Shown in pieces: positions 24,950-33,519 of a stretch of DNA of 64,000 nucleotides. Positions within the stretch are counted from its first letter, which is position 1. Every line of letters starts with the position of its first letter. Origin of the DNA: Limnohabitans lacus (GTDB lineage: Bacteria; Pseudomonadota; Gammaproteobacteria; Burkholderiales; Burkholderiaceae_C); assembly GCF_030053395.1 (NCBI RefSeq), contig NZ_JASGBH010000003.1:332295-396294 (forward strand), written 5' to 3'. A program made the translations under genes and the position numbers. The notes below the pieces were generated by a model. The model was given only the letters and a program-made list of their open reading frames with translations. It was not told where the DNA came from and made no database searches.

Positions 24950-26263
24950 ATGACAGTGACTGTTGAAACCCTTGAAAAGCTGGAACGCAAGATCACCCTG
25001 ACTGTGCCTGTGACGGCCATCCAGTCCGAGGTCGATGCACGCCTGAAGAAAATGGCCCGCACGGTCAAGATGGACGGTTTCCGTCCCGGCAAAGTGCCCA
25101 TGAACGTTGTGGCCCAGCGCTACGGTTACTCGGTGCAGTACGAAGTGCTCAACGACAAAGTCGGTGAGGCTTTTGCTGTGGCCGCCAACGAAGCCCAAGT
25201 GCGTGTCGCTGGCCAGCCCCGCATCTCTGAAAAAGAAGGCGCGCCTGAAGGCGAGCTGAATTTCGAAGCCATTTTCGAGGTGTACCCCGAAGTCAAGCTC
25301 GGCAACCTGGCCGACACCGAAGTTGAAAAACTGACGGCGGAAGTCTCTGACGCGGCCATCGACAAGACGGTGGACATCTTGCGCAAGCAGCGCCGCACCT
25401 TCGCTCAGCGCGCACAAGCTGACGCTGCGCAAGACGGCGACCGCGCCACCATCGACTTCGAAGGCAAGATCGACGGTGAAGTGTTCTCCGGCGGCAAAGC
25501 CGAAGACTTCCAGTTCATCTTGGGCGATGGCCAGATGCTTAAAGAATTCGAAGACGCTGTGCGCGGCATGAAGTCCGGCGAAAGCAAGACTTTCCCCTTG
25601 GCTTTCCCCGCTGACTACCACGGTCAAGACGTCGCTGGCAAAACCGCCGACTTCCTGGTCACCGTCAAGAAACTCGAAGCCGCCAACCTGCCCGAAGTCA
25701 ACGAAGCCTTGGCCAAGTCCTTGGGCATCGCCGATGGCACCGTTGAAGGCCTGCGCGCTGACATCCGCAAAAACCTCGAGCGCGAAGTGAAATTCCGCCT
25801 GCTGGCCCGCAACAAGCAAGCCGCCATGGACGCTTTGGTGGCCAAGGCCGAACTGGATCTGCCCCAGTCCATCGTTCAGTCCGAAATCGAGCGCTTGAAA
25901 GAAGGCGCCCGCGCCGATTTGAAGCAGCGCGGTGTCAAGGACGCTGACAAGGCCCCTATCCCTGACGACATCTTCCGTCCTCAAGCCGAGCAGCGCGTGC
26001 GCTTGGGCCTGGTGGTGGCCGAAGTCGTGCGTGGCAACACCTTGCATGCCAAGCCTGAGCAGATCAAAGCCCACATCGAAGAGCTGGCCGCCAGCTACGA
26101 GCGTCCTGAAGACGTGGTGCGTTGGTACAACAGTGACAACCAGCGTTTGGCTGAAGTCGAAGCCGTGGTCATCGAGAGCAATGTGTCCGATTTCGTCTTG
26201 GCACAAGCCAAGGTCAGCGAAAAGGCCATCTCTTTCGAAGAGCTGATGGGCCAACAAGGCTGA
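24950..26263 (+). CDS. tig: Trigger factor, ribosome-associated chaperone and prolyl isomerase
   Basis: This 437-residue protein has the ribosome-binding N-terminal domain with the signature FRPGKVPMNVV (about residues 44-54). Next comes an FKBP-type PPIase domain (about 150-250; DRATIDFEGKIDGEVF and FILGDGQMLKEFEDAVRGM), and a helical C-terminal cradle ends in VLAQAKVSEKAISFEELM. It catches nascent chains at the exit tunnel. The order tig-clpP-clpX-lon is the standard proteobacterial arrangement and supports the call. Confidence 0.97.
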   Translation: MTVTVETLEKLERKITLTVPVTAIQSEVDARLKKMARTVKMDGFRPGKVPMNVVAQRYGYSVQYEVLNDKVGEAFAVAANEAQVRVAGQPRISEKEGAPEGELNFEAIFEVYPEVKLGNLADTEVEKLTAEVSDAAIDKTVDILRKQRRTFAQRAQADAAQDGDRATIDFEGKIDGEVFSGGKAEDFQFILGDGQMLKEFEDAVRGMKSGESKTFPLAFPADYHGQDVAGKTADFLVTVKKLEAANLPEVNEALAKSLGIADGTVEGLRADIRKNLEREVKFRLLARNKQAAMDALVAKAELDLPQSIVQSEIERLKEGARADLKQRGVKDADKAPIPDDIFRPQAEQRVRLGLVVAEVVRGNTLHAKPEQIKAHIEELAASYERPEDVVRWYNSDNQRLAEVEAVVIESNVSDFVLAQAKVSEKAISFEELMGQQG

Positions 26264-26302
26264 TCGGTCTTTGAACCACTGAAGAATGGGGCTTGTGCCG
26301 GG

Positions 26303-26330
26303 CTTGCAGTCAGGCAGACAAGCCCCATCT
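26303..26330 (+). promoter_or_regulatory. Candidate sigma32 (heat-shock) promoter of clpP
   Basis: CTTGCAG (26303-26309; consensus CTTGAAA) is followed by a 13-base spacer and CCCCATCT (26323-26330), a perfect match to the sigma32 -10 CCCCATNT. The predicted start near 26337 leaves a leader of about 50 bases before clpP. Confidence 0.65.
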
Positions 26331-26385
26331 CATTGGTGGGTTTGAAACTCGGGTTAAAGTCACCTTAGAAATTCTTGGAGAAAAG

Positions 26386-26994
26386 ATGAGCGCACTGGAC
26401 ATCACAAATTTGGGCATGGTGCCCATGGTCGTCGAGCAATCGGGCCGTGGCGAGCGCGCCTATGACATCTATTCGCGTCTGCTCAAGGAGCGCGTGATCT
26501 TTTTGGTGGGTGAGGTCAACGACCACATGGCCAACCTGATCGTGGCCCAGTTGCTGTTCTTGGAGAGCGAAAACCCTGAAAAGGACATCTCGCTGTACAT
26601 CAACTCGCCTGGCGGTTCGGTCAGCGCCGGCATGGCGATTTACGACACCATGAACTTCATCAAGCCCGATGTGTCCACGCTGTGCAACGGCATGGCCGCG
26701 AGCATGGGCGCGTTCTTGTTGTCTTCGGGCGCCAAGGGCAAACGTTTTTCGCTGCCCAACTCCAAGATCATGATCCACCAGCCCTTGGGCGGTGCCCGTG
26801 GTCAGGCCACCGAGATCGAAATCGCGGCACGCGAAATCGTCAAAACCCGTGCTCATCTGAACCGGATCTTGGCCGAAAACACCGGCCAGCCGCTGTCGAA
26901 GATCGAGTTGGACACCGAGCGCGACTATTACCTGTCTGCCGATGAGGCCAAAGACTATGGTTTGGTCGATCAGGTGATCTCCAAGCGCTCCTGA
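26386..26994 (+). CDS. clpP: ATP-dependent Clp protease proteolytic subunit
   Basis: ATG 26386 (GGAG at 26377-26380) gives 202 residues; an upstream GTG-initiated frame is not supported. The Ser protease triad is visible: Ser106 in [14 protein letters not shown], His131 in [14 protein letters not shown], and an Asp in [18 protein letters not shown]. The oxyanion Gly-Gly is in [17 protein letters not shown]. Fourteen subunits form the barrel that pairs with ClpX, encoded next. Only a few N-terminal residues precede the mature start, as in the short-propeptide forms. Confidence 0.97.
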   Translation: MSALDITNLGMVPMVVEQSGRGERAYDIYSRLLKERVIFLVGEVNDHMANLIVAQLLFLESENPEKDISLYINSPGGSVSAGMAIYDTMNFIKPDVSTLCNGMAASMGAFLLSSGAKGKRFSLPNSKIMIHQPLGGARGQATEIEIAAREIVKTRAHLNRILAENTGQPLSKIELDTERDYYLSADEAKDYGLVDQVISKRS

Positions 26995-27024
26995 TGGCAG
27001 CCGGTTTGACCGGCGCACAATCTG

Positions 27025-27058
27025 ACGGCGTTTACCTTGCGAGGTGAGCGCCGTTTTT
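27025..27058 (+). terminator. Terminator-like hairpin between clpP and clpX
   Basis: ACGGCG (27025-27030) pairs with CGCCGT (27049-27054), with an inner ACCT/AGGT stem and a three-base internal loop. TTTTTCTTT follows. It may partly uncouple clpX from clpP transcription. Confidence 0.55.
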
Positions 27059-27102
27059 CTTTCGTTATCATTGACGAATATCCGGATTCCGAGGCAACTT
27101 TT

Positions 27103-28368
27103 ATGGCCGATAAAAAAGGCTCAAGCACTGAAAAAAACCTGTACTGCTCCTTTTGCGGCAAGAGCCAGCACGAGGTCAAAAAGCTGATCGCAGGTCCGTC
27201 GGTTTTCATCTGCGACGAATGCATTGATTTGTGCAACGACATCGTGCGCGATGAACTGGCCACCACCACCGTGGCCGATGCCGCCAAAGACGGTTTGCCC
27301 ACCCCTCTGGACTTGAAAACCAACCTCGACAACTACGTGATTGGTCAAGACAAAGCCAAGCGCAGTTTGGCCGTGGCGGTGTACAACCACTACAAACGCC
27401 TCAAGCACAAAGACGGCGCCAAGAAAGACGATGTCGAGCTGGCCAAGAGCAATATCTTGCTGATCGGCCCCACGGGTTCGGGCAAAACGCTGCTGGCCCA
27501 GACCATGGCCCGCATGTTGGATGTGCCGTTTGTGATGGCCGATGCCACCACCTTGACCGAAGCTGGATACGTGGGCGAAGACGTCGAGAACATCGTCGCC
27601 AAGTTGTTGCAGACTTGCAATTACGACGTTGAGCGTGCCCAGCGTGGCATTGTCTACATCGACGAGATCGACAAGATCACCCGCAAGTCGGACAACCCCT
27701 CCATCACGCGCGACGTGTCGGGTGAGGGTGTTCAGCAAGCCTTGCTCAAGTTGGTCGAAGGCACCATGGCCAGCGTCCCCCCACAAGGCGGCCGCAAGCA
27801 CCCCAACCAAGACTTTTTGCAAATCGACACGACCAACATCTTATTCATTTGCGGTGGCGCGTTCGCCGGTCTGGAAAAGGTCATCGAAAGCCGCACCGAA
27901 TCGGGCGGCATTGGGTTTGGCGCCACTGTCAAAAGCAAGAAGCAGCGTTCTTTGACCGAAGTGTTCACTGAAGTCGAGCCCGAGGATTTGATCAAGTTCG
28001 GCCTGATTCCTGAGTTGGTCGGTCGTCTGCCCGTGGTGGCCACGCTGGCCGAGTTGACCGAAGACGCTTTGGTGCAGATCCTGACTGAGCCCAAGAATGC
28101 GGTCGTCAAGCAGTTCACCAAATTGCTGGCCATGGAAGGCGTTGAGCTGGAAGTGCGCCCCAATGCCCTGACCGCCATCGCCCGCAAGGCGCTGGCCCGC
28201 AAAACGGGCGCCCGTGGCCTGCGCTCCATCATGGAGCAAGCACTGATCGACACCATGTTTGAGTTGCCCAATGCGGTCAACGTCGAAAAGGTCGTGGTGG
28301 ACGAGTCCGCCATCGACGACAACAAGCCACCACTTTTGGTTTACCGCGAGTCGGCCAAACAGGCCTGA
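27103..28368 (+). CDS. clpX: ATP-dependent Clp protease ATP-binding subunit ClpX
   Basis: ATG 27103 gives 421 residues. An N-terminal zinc-binding domain (about 13-43) has the four Cys in [11 protein letters not shown] and ICDECIDLC. The AAA+ domain has Walker A GPTGSGKT near 122-129, the pore loop YVGEDVE and Walker [11 protein letters not shown]. The IGF-like ClpP-docking region is in [16 protein letters not shown]. It unfolds tagged proteins and feeds them to ClpP. The start agrees with the conserved zinc domain, so upstream in-frame codons are not used. Confidence 0.97.
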   Translation: MADKKGSSTEKNLYCSFCGKSQHEVKKLIAGPSVFICDECIDLCNDIVRDELATTTVADAAKDGLPTPLDLKTNLDNYVIGQDKAKRSLAVAVYNHYKRLKHKDGAKKDDVELAKSNILLIGPTGSGKTLLAQTMARMLDVPFVMADATTLTEAGYVGEDVENIVAKLLQTCNYDVERAQRGIVYIDEIDKITRKSDNPSITRDVSGEGVQQALLKLVEGTMASVPPQGGRKHPNQDFLQIDTTNILFICGGAFAGLEKVIESRTESGGIGFGATVKSKKQRSLTEVFTEVEPEDLIKFGLIPELVGRLPVVATLAELTEDALVQILTEPKNAVVKQFTKLLAMEGVELEVRPNALTAIARKALARKTGARGLRSIMEQALIDTMFELPNAVNVEKVVVDESAIDDNKPPLLVYRESAKQA

Positions 28369-28413
28369 ACCCCATGTGTGACCCGGCGATCAATACCCCT
28401 GCCACGCCACGGG

Positions 28414-28440
28414 TTGAAATCGCTGGAACAGCATCCATGT
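28414..28440 (+). promoter_or_regulatory. Candidate sigma32 promoter of lon
   Basis: TTGAAA (28414-28419), a 13-base spacer and ATCCATGT (28433-28440) resemble the sigma32 consensus with two mismatches in the -10. Predicted transcription would start about 20 bases before the lon ATG at 28466. Confidence 0.5.
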
Positions 28441-28465
28441 GCAGCTAATTGAACCGAGGGACACC

Positions 28466-30883
28466 ATGTCTGGACACACACCTTTGCCGCCCACCCCGAT
28501 CGAACTGCCCATGTTGCCTTTGCGCGATGTGGTCGTGTTTCCTCACATGGTGATTCCTCTGTTTGTGGGGCGACCCAAGAGCATCAAGGCCTTGGAATCG
28601 GCCATGGCTGCCGAGCGCCGCATCATGCTGGTGGCCCAAAAGACCGCCGCCAAGGACGAACCGGCCATCGACGACATGTTCGATGTCGGTTGCGTCTCGA
28701 CCATTTTGCAAATGCTCAAGTTGCCCGACGGCACCGTCAAGGTGCTGGTTGAAGGCCAGCAACGGGCCATGGTCAAATCCATCGTGGACGGCGAGGCCCA
28801 TTTTGTGGCCACGGTCACGCCCGTGGAGCCTGCTGCCGAGCAGTCCGAGCCCAGCAGCGAGATCGAAGCCCTGCGCCGCGCCGTGATGCAGCAGTTTGAT
28901 CAGTACGTCAAACTCAACAAGAAAATCCCGCCCGAGATCCTGACTTCGATCTCCAGCATTGACGATGCAGGCCGCTTGGCCGACACCATCGCCGCACACC
29001 TGCCGCTCAAGCTTGAAAACAAGCAGCAAGTGCTGGATTTGGCCAGCATCAAAGCCCGCTTGGAAAACCTGTTTGCACAGCTTGAACACGAGGTGGACAT
29101 CCTCAACGTGGACAAGCGCATCCGTGGCCGCGTTAAGCGCCAAATGGAGAAGAACCAGCGCGACTTCTACCTGAACGAACAGGTCAAAGCCATTCAGAAA
29201 GAACTGGGCGAAGGCGAAGAGGGTGCGGACATCGAAGAGATCGAGAAAAAGATCAAGACCGCCAAGATGTCGGCCGAGGCCCGCAAAAAGGCCGAGGGCG
29301 AACTCAAAAAGCTCAAGCTGATGTCGCCCATGTCGGCCGAAGCCTCGGTGGTGCGCAACTACTTGGAGGTTCTGACGGGCTTGCCATGGAGCAAAAAGAC
29401 CAAGCTCAAGCACGATCTGGGCAATGCCGAAGACGTCTTGAATCAGGACCACTACGGTCTGGACAAAGTCAAAGACCGCATCCTGGAATACCTTGCTGTG
29501 CAGCAACGCGTGGACAAGGTCAAAGCCCCCATCTTGTGCTTGGTGGGGCCTCCCGGCGTGGGCAAGACCTCGCTGGGCCAGTCGATCGCCAAAGCCACGG
29601 GTCGCAAGTACGTGCGCATGGCCTTGGGCGGTATGCGTGACGAGGCCGAAATTCGCGGCCATCGCCGCACCTACATCGGCGCTTTGCCAGGCAAGGTGCT
29701 GCAAAACCTGAACAAGGTCGGAACCAAGAATCCCTTGTTCTTGTTGGACGAGATCGACAAGTTGGGCACCGATTTCCGGGGTGACCCATCGAGTGCTTTG
29801 CTGGAAGTGCTCGACCCCGAGCAAAACCACACGTTTGGCGACCATTACGTCGAGGTCGACTTTGACCTGAGCGACGTGATGTTCGTGGCGACCTCCAACT
29901 CGATGAACATCCCATCGGCTTTGCTGGACCGCATGGAAGTCATTCGCCTGTCGGGTTATACCGAAGACGAAAAGACCAACATCGCCATGAAGTACCTGTT
30001 GCCCAAGCAATTGGAGAACAACGGCGTCAAGCCCGCAGAGTTGAATGTGACCGAAGATGCTGTTCGCGATGTGGTGCGTTACTACACCCGCGAAGCCGGT
30101 GTGCGTTCGCTCGAGCGAGAGCTGGGCAAGATCTGCCGCAAGGTGGTCAAGGCCTTGTTGCTCAAGCAGATGAAGCCACAGGTTCAAGTCACGGTGGACA
30201 ACCTCAATGAATTCTTGGGGGTGCGCAAGTACAGCTACGGCCGCGCTGAGCAAAAGAACCAGGTCGGCCAAGTGGTCGGTTTGGCTTGGACCGAGGTGGG
30301 CGGCGATCTGCTGACCATCGAAGCGGCCTTGATGCCCGGCAAAGGTGTCATCACCCGCACGGGTTCTTTGGGTGATGTGATGAAAGAGTCGGTGGAAGCG
30401 GCTCGCACCGTGGTGCGCAGCCGTTCACGACTGCTTGGCATCAAGGACGAAGTCTTTGAAAAGAAAGACCTGCACATCCACGTGCCCGATGGCGCCACGC
30501 CCAAAGACGGCCCGAGCGCCGGTGCGGCCATGACCACGGCCATGGTCTCTGCCATGACGGGCATTCCCGTTCGCGCCGATGTGGCCATGACCGGCGAGAT
30601 CACCCTGCGTGGGGAAGTCACCGCCATTGGCGGTCTCAAGGAAAAGCTGCTGGCCGCTTTGCGGGGTGGCATCAAGACCGTGTTGATCCCCGAAGACAAC
30701 GTCAAAGACTTGCAAGACATTCCTGAGAACGTCAAGAATGGTCTGGAGATCGTGCCCGTCAAGTGGATCGACCAGGTGCTGGACGTGGCCCTGGAAGCCA
30801 AGCCCGTGCCCTTGAGCGAGGAAGAGGTTGCAGCGGTCACGGCTGTTGCTGCCAGCCCCAAAGCCGAAGCCGTGAAACATTGA
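28466..30883 (+). CDS. lon: ATP-dependent protease Lon (LonA)
   Basis: ATG 28466 with GAGGGA just upstream gives 805 residues. The N-terminal substrate domain starts IELPMLPLRDVVVFPHMVIP. A coiled-coil linker spans about 195-290. The AAA+ module has Walker A GPPGVGKTSLG near 361 and Walker B LFLLDEIDKL. The C-terminal Ser-Lys protease domain has catalytic Ser684 in PKDGPSAGAAM and a Lys in the KLLAALRGGIKTVLIP stretch. It degrades misfolded and regulatory proteins in the cytosol. The tail after about 785 is Ala/Val-rich. Confidence 0.97.
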   Translation: MSGHTPLPPTPIELPMLPLRDVVVFPHMVIPLFVGRPKSIKALESAMAAERRIMLVAQKTAAKDEPAIDDMFDVGCVSTILQMLKLPDGTVKVLVEGQQRAMVKSIVDGEAHFVATVTPVEPAAEQSEPSSEIEALRRAVMQQFDQYVKLNKKIPPEILTSISSIDDAGRLADTIAAHLPLKLENKQQVLDLASIKARLENLFAQLEHEVDILNVDKRIRGRVKRQMEKNQRDFYLNEQVKAIQKELGEGEEGADIEEIEKKIKTAKMSAEARKKAEGELKKLKLMSPMSAEASVVRNYLEVLTGLPWSKKTKLKHDLGNAEDVLNQDHYGLDKVKDRILEYLAVQQRVDKVKAPILCLVGPPGVGKTSLGQSIAKATGRKYVRMALGGMRDEAEIRGHRRTYIGALPGKVLQNLNKVGTKNPLFLLDEIDKLGTDFRGDPSSALLEVLDPEQNHTFGDHYVEVDFDLSDVMFVATSNSMNIPSALLDRMEVIRLSGYTEDEKTNIAMKYLLPKQLENNGVKPAELNVTEDAVRDVVRYYTREAGVRSLERELGKICRKVVKALLLKQMKPQVQVTVDNLNEFLGVRKYSYGRAEQKNQVGQVVGLAWTEVGGDLLTIEAALMPGKGVITRTGSLGDVMKESVEAARTVVRSRSRLLGIKDEVFEKKDLHIHVPDGATPKDGPSAGAAMTTAMVSAMTGIPVRADVAMTGEITLRGEVTAIGGLKEKLLAALRGGIKTVLIPEDNVKDLQDIPENVKNGLEIVPVKWIDQVLDVALEAKPVPLSEEEVAAVTAVAASPKAEAVKH

Positions 30884-30927
30884 TGCAAAATTTCCTGCCT
30901 CTGTCCAAAAGGGGTGGGAAATGGCGC

Positions 30928-30933
30928 TATAAT
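30928..30933 (+). promoter_or_regulatory. -10 element of tRNA-Gly copy 1
   Basis: TATAAT lies 48 bases before the tRNA. A TCCAAAAG block (30904-30911) sits upstream at nearly the same spacing as in copy 2, suggesting that the promoter was part of the duplication. No good -35 hexamer is seen. Confidence 0.5.
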
Positions 30934-30980
30934 TCTATTATTGCAGCGAACAAAGCATACAATGCTGAATTCACTGTTAC

Positions 30981-31056
30981 GCGGGAATAGCTCAGTTGGT
31001 AGAGCGCAACCTTGCCAAGGTTGAGGTCGCGAGTTCGAGCCTCGTTTCCCGCTCCA
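30981..31056 (+). tRNA. tRNA-Gly(GCC), copy 1
   Basis: A 76-base tRNA: acceptor GCGGGAA pairs with TTCCCGC, D-arm AGCTCAGTTGGTAGAGC, anticodon loop TTGCCAA (GCC), T-arm GAGTTCGAGCCTC and encoded CCA. It is identical to the copy at 31300-31375. Confidence 0.96.
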
Positions 31057-31090
31057 AACATTGAAAGAAGTGCCAACATCTTTCAGCCAA

Positions 31091-31117
31091 AAAGGGAAGC
31101 AAATGCTTCCCTTTTTT
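31091..31117 (+). terminator. Terminator after tRNA-Gly copy 1
   Basis: AAAGGGAAGC and GCTTCCCTTT form a perfect ten-base stem with an AAAT loop, running into TTTTTT. It stands between tRNA-Gly and tRNA-Cys copy 1. Confidence 0.75.
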
Positions 31118-31153
31118 GTCGGTTTTTTTCAGGCGTTTGCTCTCTTGAAATCT

Positions 31154-31227
31154 GGCGCGGTAGCAAAGCGGTTATGCACCGGATTGCAAATCCGTGTAGG
31201 TCGGTTCGACTCCGGCCCGCGCCTCCA
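31154..31227 (+). tRNA. tRNA-Cys(GCA), copy 1
   Basis: A 74-base tRNA: acceptor GGCGCGG pairs with CCGCGCC, anticodon loop TTGCAAA (GCA), T-arm GTCGGTTCGACTCCGGC and encoded CCA. It differs from copy 2 mainly in the acceptor end and T-stem, with pairing preserved. Confidence 0.95.
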
Positions 31228-31278
31228 GAAAAATTCAAATTAAGGCTTTCATGTCTCCAAAAGACAAGACAAGCGATG

Positions 31279-31284
31279 TATAAT
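31279..31284 (+). promoter_or_regulatory. -10 element of tRNA-Gly copy 2
   Basis: TATAAT lies 16 bases before tRNA-Gly copy 2, with TCCAAAAG at 31256-31263 as in copy 1. It suggests that copy 2 has its own promoter despite the terminator upstream. Confidence 0.5.
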
Positions 31285-31299
31285 TTGAGTCTTGCAAAT

Positions 31300-31375
31300 G
31301 CGGGAATAGCTCAGTTGGTAGAGCGCAACCTTGCCAAGGTTGAGGTCGCGAGTTCGAGCCTCGTTTCCCGCTCCA
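31300..31375 (+). tRNA. tRNA-Gly(GCC), copy 2
   Basis: Identical in all 76 bases to copy 1 at 30981-31056. The first 40 or so bases downstream are also nearly identical, which marks a recent segmental duplication or gene conversion. Confidence 0.96.
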
Positions 31376-31407
31376 AACATTGAAAGAAGTACCAACGTCT
31401 TTCAGCA

Positions 31408-31436
31408 AAAAGGGAAGCCCAAAGCTTCCCTTTTTT
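31408..31436 (+). terminator. Terminator after tRNA-Gly copy 2
   Basis: AAAGGGAAGC and GCTTCCCTTT form the same stem as in copy 1, with a different loop, followed by a T run. It again lies between Gly and Cys tRNAs. Confidence 0.72.
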
Positions 31437-31455
31437 GTAAAATTTCTCGAGATTT

Positions 31456-31529
31456 GGCGCGATAGCAAATCGGTTATGCAACGGATTGCAAATCCGTCTA
31501 GCCCAGTTCGACTCTGGGTCGCGCCTCCA
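31456..31529 (+). tRNA. tRNA-Cys(GCA), copy 2 (diverged)
   Basis: A 74-base tRNA: acceptor GGCGCGA pairs with TCGCGCC, anticodon loop TTGCAAA (GCA), T-arm CCCAGTTCGACTCTGGG and encoded CCA. The changes against copy 1 are paired and compensatory in the acceptor and T stems, so it should be functional. Confidence 0.95.
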
Positions 31530-31580
31530 AAAACAAAGCCGCTACAGCGCAAGCTGTGGCGGCTTCTATATTGGGCTGAA

Positions 31581-31859
31581 TCAATTGGCCCGAGCAACCC
31601 ACACCGTGGCACCTTCCGCGCCGTAGAGCTCAGCGTGGGGCACATCCCGTGCCAGCCTGAAGAAGTCTCCGGCTTTGAGGTGTTTGACCTGATCGCCCAC
31701 CGTCAACCAATACTCGCCTCGGGCCACGTAGGCGCTGACGTCAAAGGGGTGGGTGTGGGTGGCCAGTTCCAGTTGCGGCGCCCATTCTCGGACAATGATT
31801 TCGTCAAAGCCTTCGTCCAAGGATTGGTCTGTGAAGCTCTCAAATGTGGGTGTGCTCAT
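31581..31859 (-). CDS. Small cupin-domain protein
   Basis: From ATG 31859 this is a 92-residue single-cupin protein. Motif 1 resembles HTHPFDVSAYVARGEYWLTVG, with two His and an Asp/Glu. Motif 2 lies around HAELYGAEGATVWVAR with one His. Such one-domain cupins bind a metal and a small ligand or act as sensors. There is no DNA-binding domain. An upstream GTG extension (to 31997) lacks conserved features and is not used. Function unknown. Confidence 0.8.
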   Translation of the reverse strand: MSTPTFESFTDQSLDEGFDEIIVREWAPQLELATHTHPFDVSAYVARGEYWLTVGDQVKHLKAGDFFRLARDVPHAELYGAEGATVWVARAN

Positions 31860-32044
31860 GGGGTGCCCTCTGCTGGGTGGGTGAATGAGGCCCATCGTGG
31901 TGCATACAGGGTCGGTTTGTCCAGCCAGCGGGTGACACCCAAAGATATTAGGGCAGGGCGATTGTGCTGATTGCTTGTCAGTCCCGAAAATCAGCACATT
32001 CTTGTGGCTTAATAACGCTTTGCATTATTTTCCTGGAGCCAGAG

Positions 32045-32215
32045 ATGGGCAACAAAATCGTTACCGAAGCAGATCGTAAATTCACACCTCCACTGCCAGC
32101 ATTGCCCGGCGTGACATTGCGCACCCACGGCCGCGGCCAGCGCGTGAGCTTGGAGCGTGGCGTTGCCACCCGCAGCAAGAAGAACCCTGGCAAGCGCTCC
32201 AAAAAAGGCGGTTGA
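32045..32215 (+). CDS. Small basic protein of unknown function
   Basis: This 56-residue protein starts at ATG 32045 behind CTGGAG (32031-32036). It has a Pro-rich middle (FTPPLPALPGVTLRTHGRGQ) and a strongly basic tail (RSKKNPGKRSKKGG). It has no signal peptide or membrane segment. A good terminator follows at once, so it is a stand-alone transcript. The charge suggests RNA, ribosome or DNA binding, but I do not recognise a family. Confidence 0.6.
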   Translation: MGNKIVTEADRKFTPPLPALPGVTLRTHGRGQRVSLERGVATRSKKNPGKRSKKGG

Positions 32216-32252
32216 TTCTTTCGGATTCGACTTCGTTGTCGATCTGAATGCC

Positions 32253-32279
32253 AAGCCACTGAAATTCAGTGGCTTTTTT
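32253..32279 (+). terminator. Intrinsic terminator after the small basic protein gene
   Basis: GCCACTGAA and TTCAGTGGC form a nine-base perfect stem with a single-base centre (32255-32273), followed by TTTTTT. AA precedes it. Confidence 0.8.
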
Positions 32280-32328
32280 GTTGGTGCTTGAGGCCCTGTT
32301 GGCCATGGATGTTCACAAGGAGACAAAG

Positions 32329-32721
32329 ATGATCACTTCTTATGCGGCGATTTTGGTAGCAGGCTTGATGCCCGTGATTTGTGCGGGCATCGCCAAAGCT
32401 GGCGCCAAAGGCTATGACAACCACAACCCCCGCGAATGGATGACGCAGCAAACGGGCTACCGCGCACGCGCCAACGCGACGCAAGCCAACTGCTTGGAGG
32501 CCTTCCCGTTTTTTGCCGTGGGCGTGGTGCTGGCCTTGTTGACCGGCGTCGAGCCCATGGTGGTGGATTTGCTGTGTTTGCTCTTCACCGCTGCGCGCGT
32601 GGCTTACGTGGCTTGTTACCTGAAAGACAAAGCCAAGTTCCGCTCTTTGTTCTGGCTGGTGGGCTACATCGCTGTCGTGTCTTTTTACGTCTTGGCGATG
32701 CTCAATTTACAGATGGGCTGA
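32329..32721 (+). CDS. MAPEG-family membrane protein
   Basis: ATG 32329 (AGGAG at 32318-32322) gives 130 residues with four hydrophobic segments. The motif GYRARANATQANCLEAFPFFAVGVVLA is typical of the bacterial MAPEG branch (membrane-associated proteins in eicosanoid and glutathione metabolism). AARVAYVACYLKDKAKFRSLFW fits the last loop and helix. Members may conjugate glutathione to hydrophobic compounds, but many are uncharacterised. Confidence 0.88.
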   Translation: MITSYAAILVAGLMPVICAGIAKAGAKGYDNHNPREWMTQQTGYRARANATQANCLEAFPFFAVGVVLALLTGVEPMVVDLLCLLFTAARVAYVACYLKDKAKFRSLFWLVGYIAVVSFYVLAMLNLQMG

Positions 32722-32761
32722 ACCCGGAAAAGTCGCTTTATCAAGGCACAATAGAGACCCA

Positions 32762-32853
32762 GCCCCGGTGGTGAAACTGGTAGACACACCGGACTTAAAA
32801 TCCGTTGCTTCCGTAAAAGGGGCGTGCCGGTTCGATTCCGGCTCGGGGCACCA
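32762..32853 (+). tRNA. tRNA-Leu(UAA)
   Basis: A 92-base class II tRNA: acceptor GCCCCGG pairs with TCGGGGC (one G-T pair), D-arm GTGGTGAAACTGGTAGACAC, anticodon loop CTTAAAA (TAA), long variable arm, T-arm GCCGGTTCGATTCCGGC and encoded CCA. Confidence 0.95.
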
Positions 32854-32872
32854 CCGTTAGCAAAGCATCATC

Positions 32873-33496
32873 ATGAACCACGACAACGCACCGTTTGAGA
32901 TCCACGTGCATGGTGATGTGCCGATCAAACCCGGCACCGACCTCAAAGCCGTGCAAGAAGCGCTCAAGCCGCTTTGGCACTACGCAGGCGCACGCACCTT
33001 GAGTGAAGGTTCGCTGAGCCTCTACGAGGAAGAGCCTGGCATCCGTTTTGATGTGAACACCCATGTCCTGCACATGTGCTGGACGGTGCGCGGCGATGAA
33101 GATTTCCGCATGGTCCTGGACGACCTGTGCATGAACCTCAATGAACTGTCTGCCGCAGGCACCCAGATCGAGGTCACTTTCTATGACACCGATTTCGATG
33201 ACGAGGACGAAGCCAACGGCGGCGAGTCTCGTGACGATTTCGTGATGCTGTTTGTCGGTCCGGACCCCGGCGCCATCATGCAAGCGCAGCGCGATTTGCT
33301 GGTGCACGATGTGATCAACATGATGGAGCGGCACTTTGATGGCGCCGAGCTCGGCGGCGTTGTCTCGGAAATCGACAAATTGTTCAGCCAGCGCTTTGAC
33401 AACCTGGTCAGCTCCCTCGACATCGGCAAACCGCCTAAAGGTTCGGGCGGCAGCGGCCATGGTGGCGGCAACCGCCGACCCCGGCACTTGCACTGA
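32873..33496 (+). CDS. Conserved hypothetical protein
   Basis: This is a 207-residue soluble protein. It starts FEIHVHGDVPIKPGTDLK and contains EEEPGIRFDVNTHVLHMCWTV, FYDTDFDDEDEANGGESRDDF and a Gly/His/Arg tail. It lacks a signal peptide and recognisable catalytic motifs. I recall similar proteins widely in Burkholderiales (possibly the family named DUF6806) but cannot confirm the label. The acidic patch at about 105-120 may bind metal. It begins 19 bases after tRNA-Leu. Confidence 0.75.
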   Translation: MNHDNAPFEIHVHGDVPIKPGTDLKAVQEALKPLWHYAGARTLSEGSLSLYEEEPGIRFDVNTHVLHMCWTVRGDEDFRMVLDDLCMNLNELSAAGTQIEVTFYDTDFDDEDEANGGESRDDFVMLFVGPDPGAIMQAQRDLLVHDVINMMERHFDGAELGGVVSEIDKLFSQRFDNLVSSLDIGKPPKGSGGSGHGGGNRRPRHLH

Positions 33497-33519
33497 CACT
33501 TTCACGGAAAGCCCCCGCC

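Noticed and set aside
31057..31455. Repeated spacers around the tRNA array as a possible CRISPR
   Set aside because: The repeated units are complete tRNA genes with terminators, only two copies, and too long and irregular for a CRISPR array. No cas genes are present.
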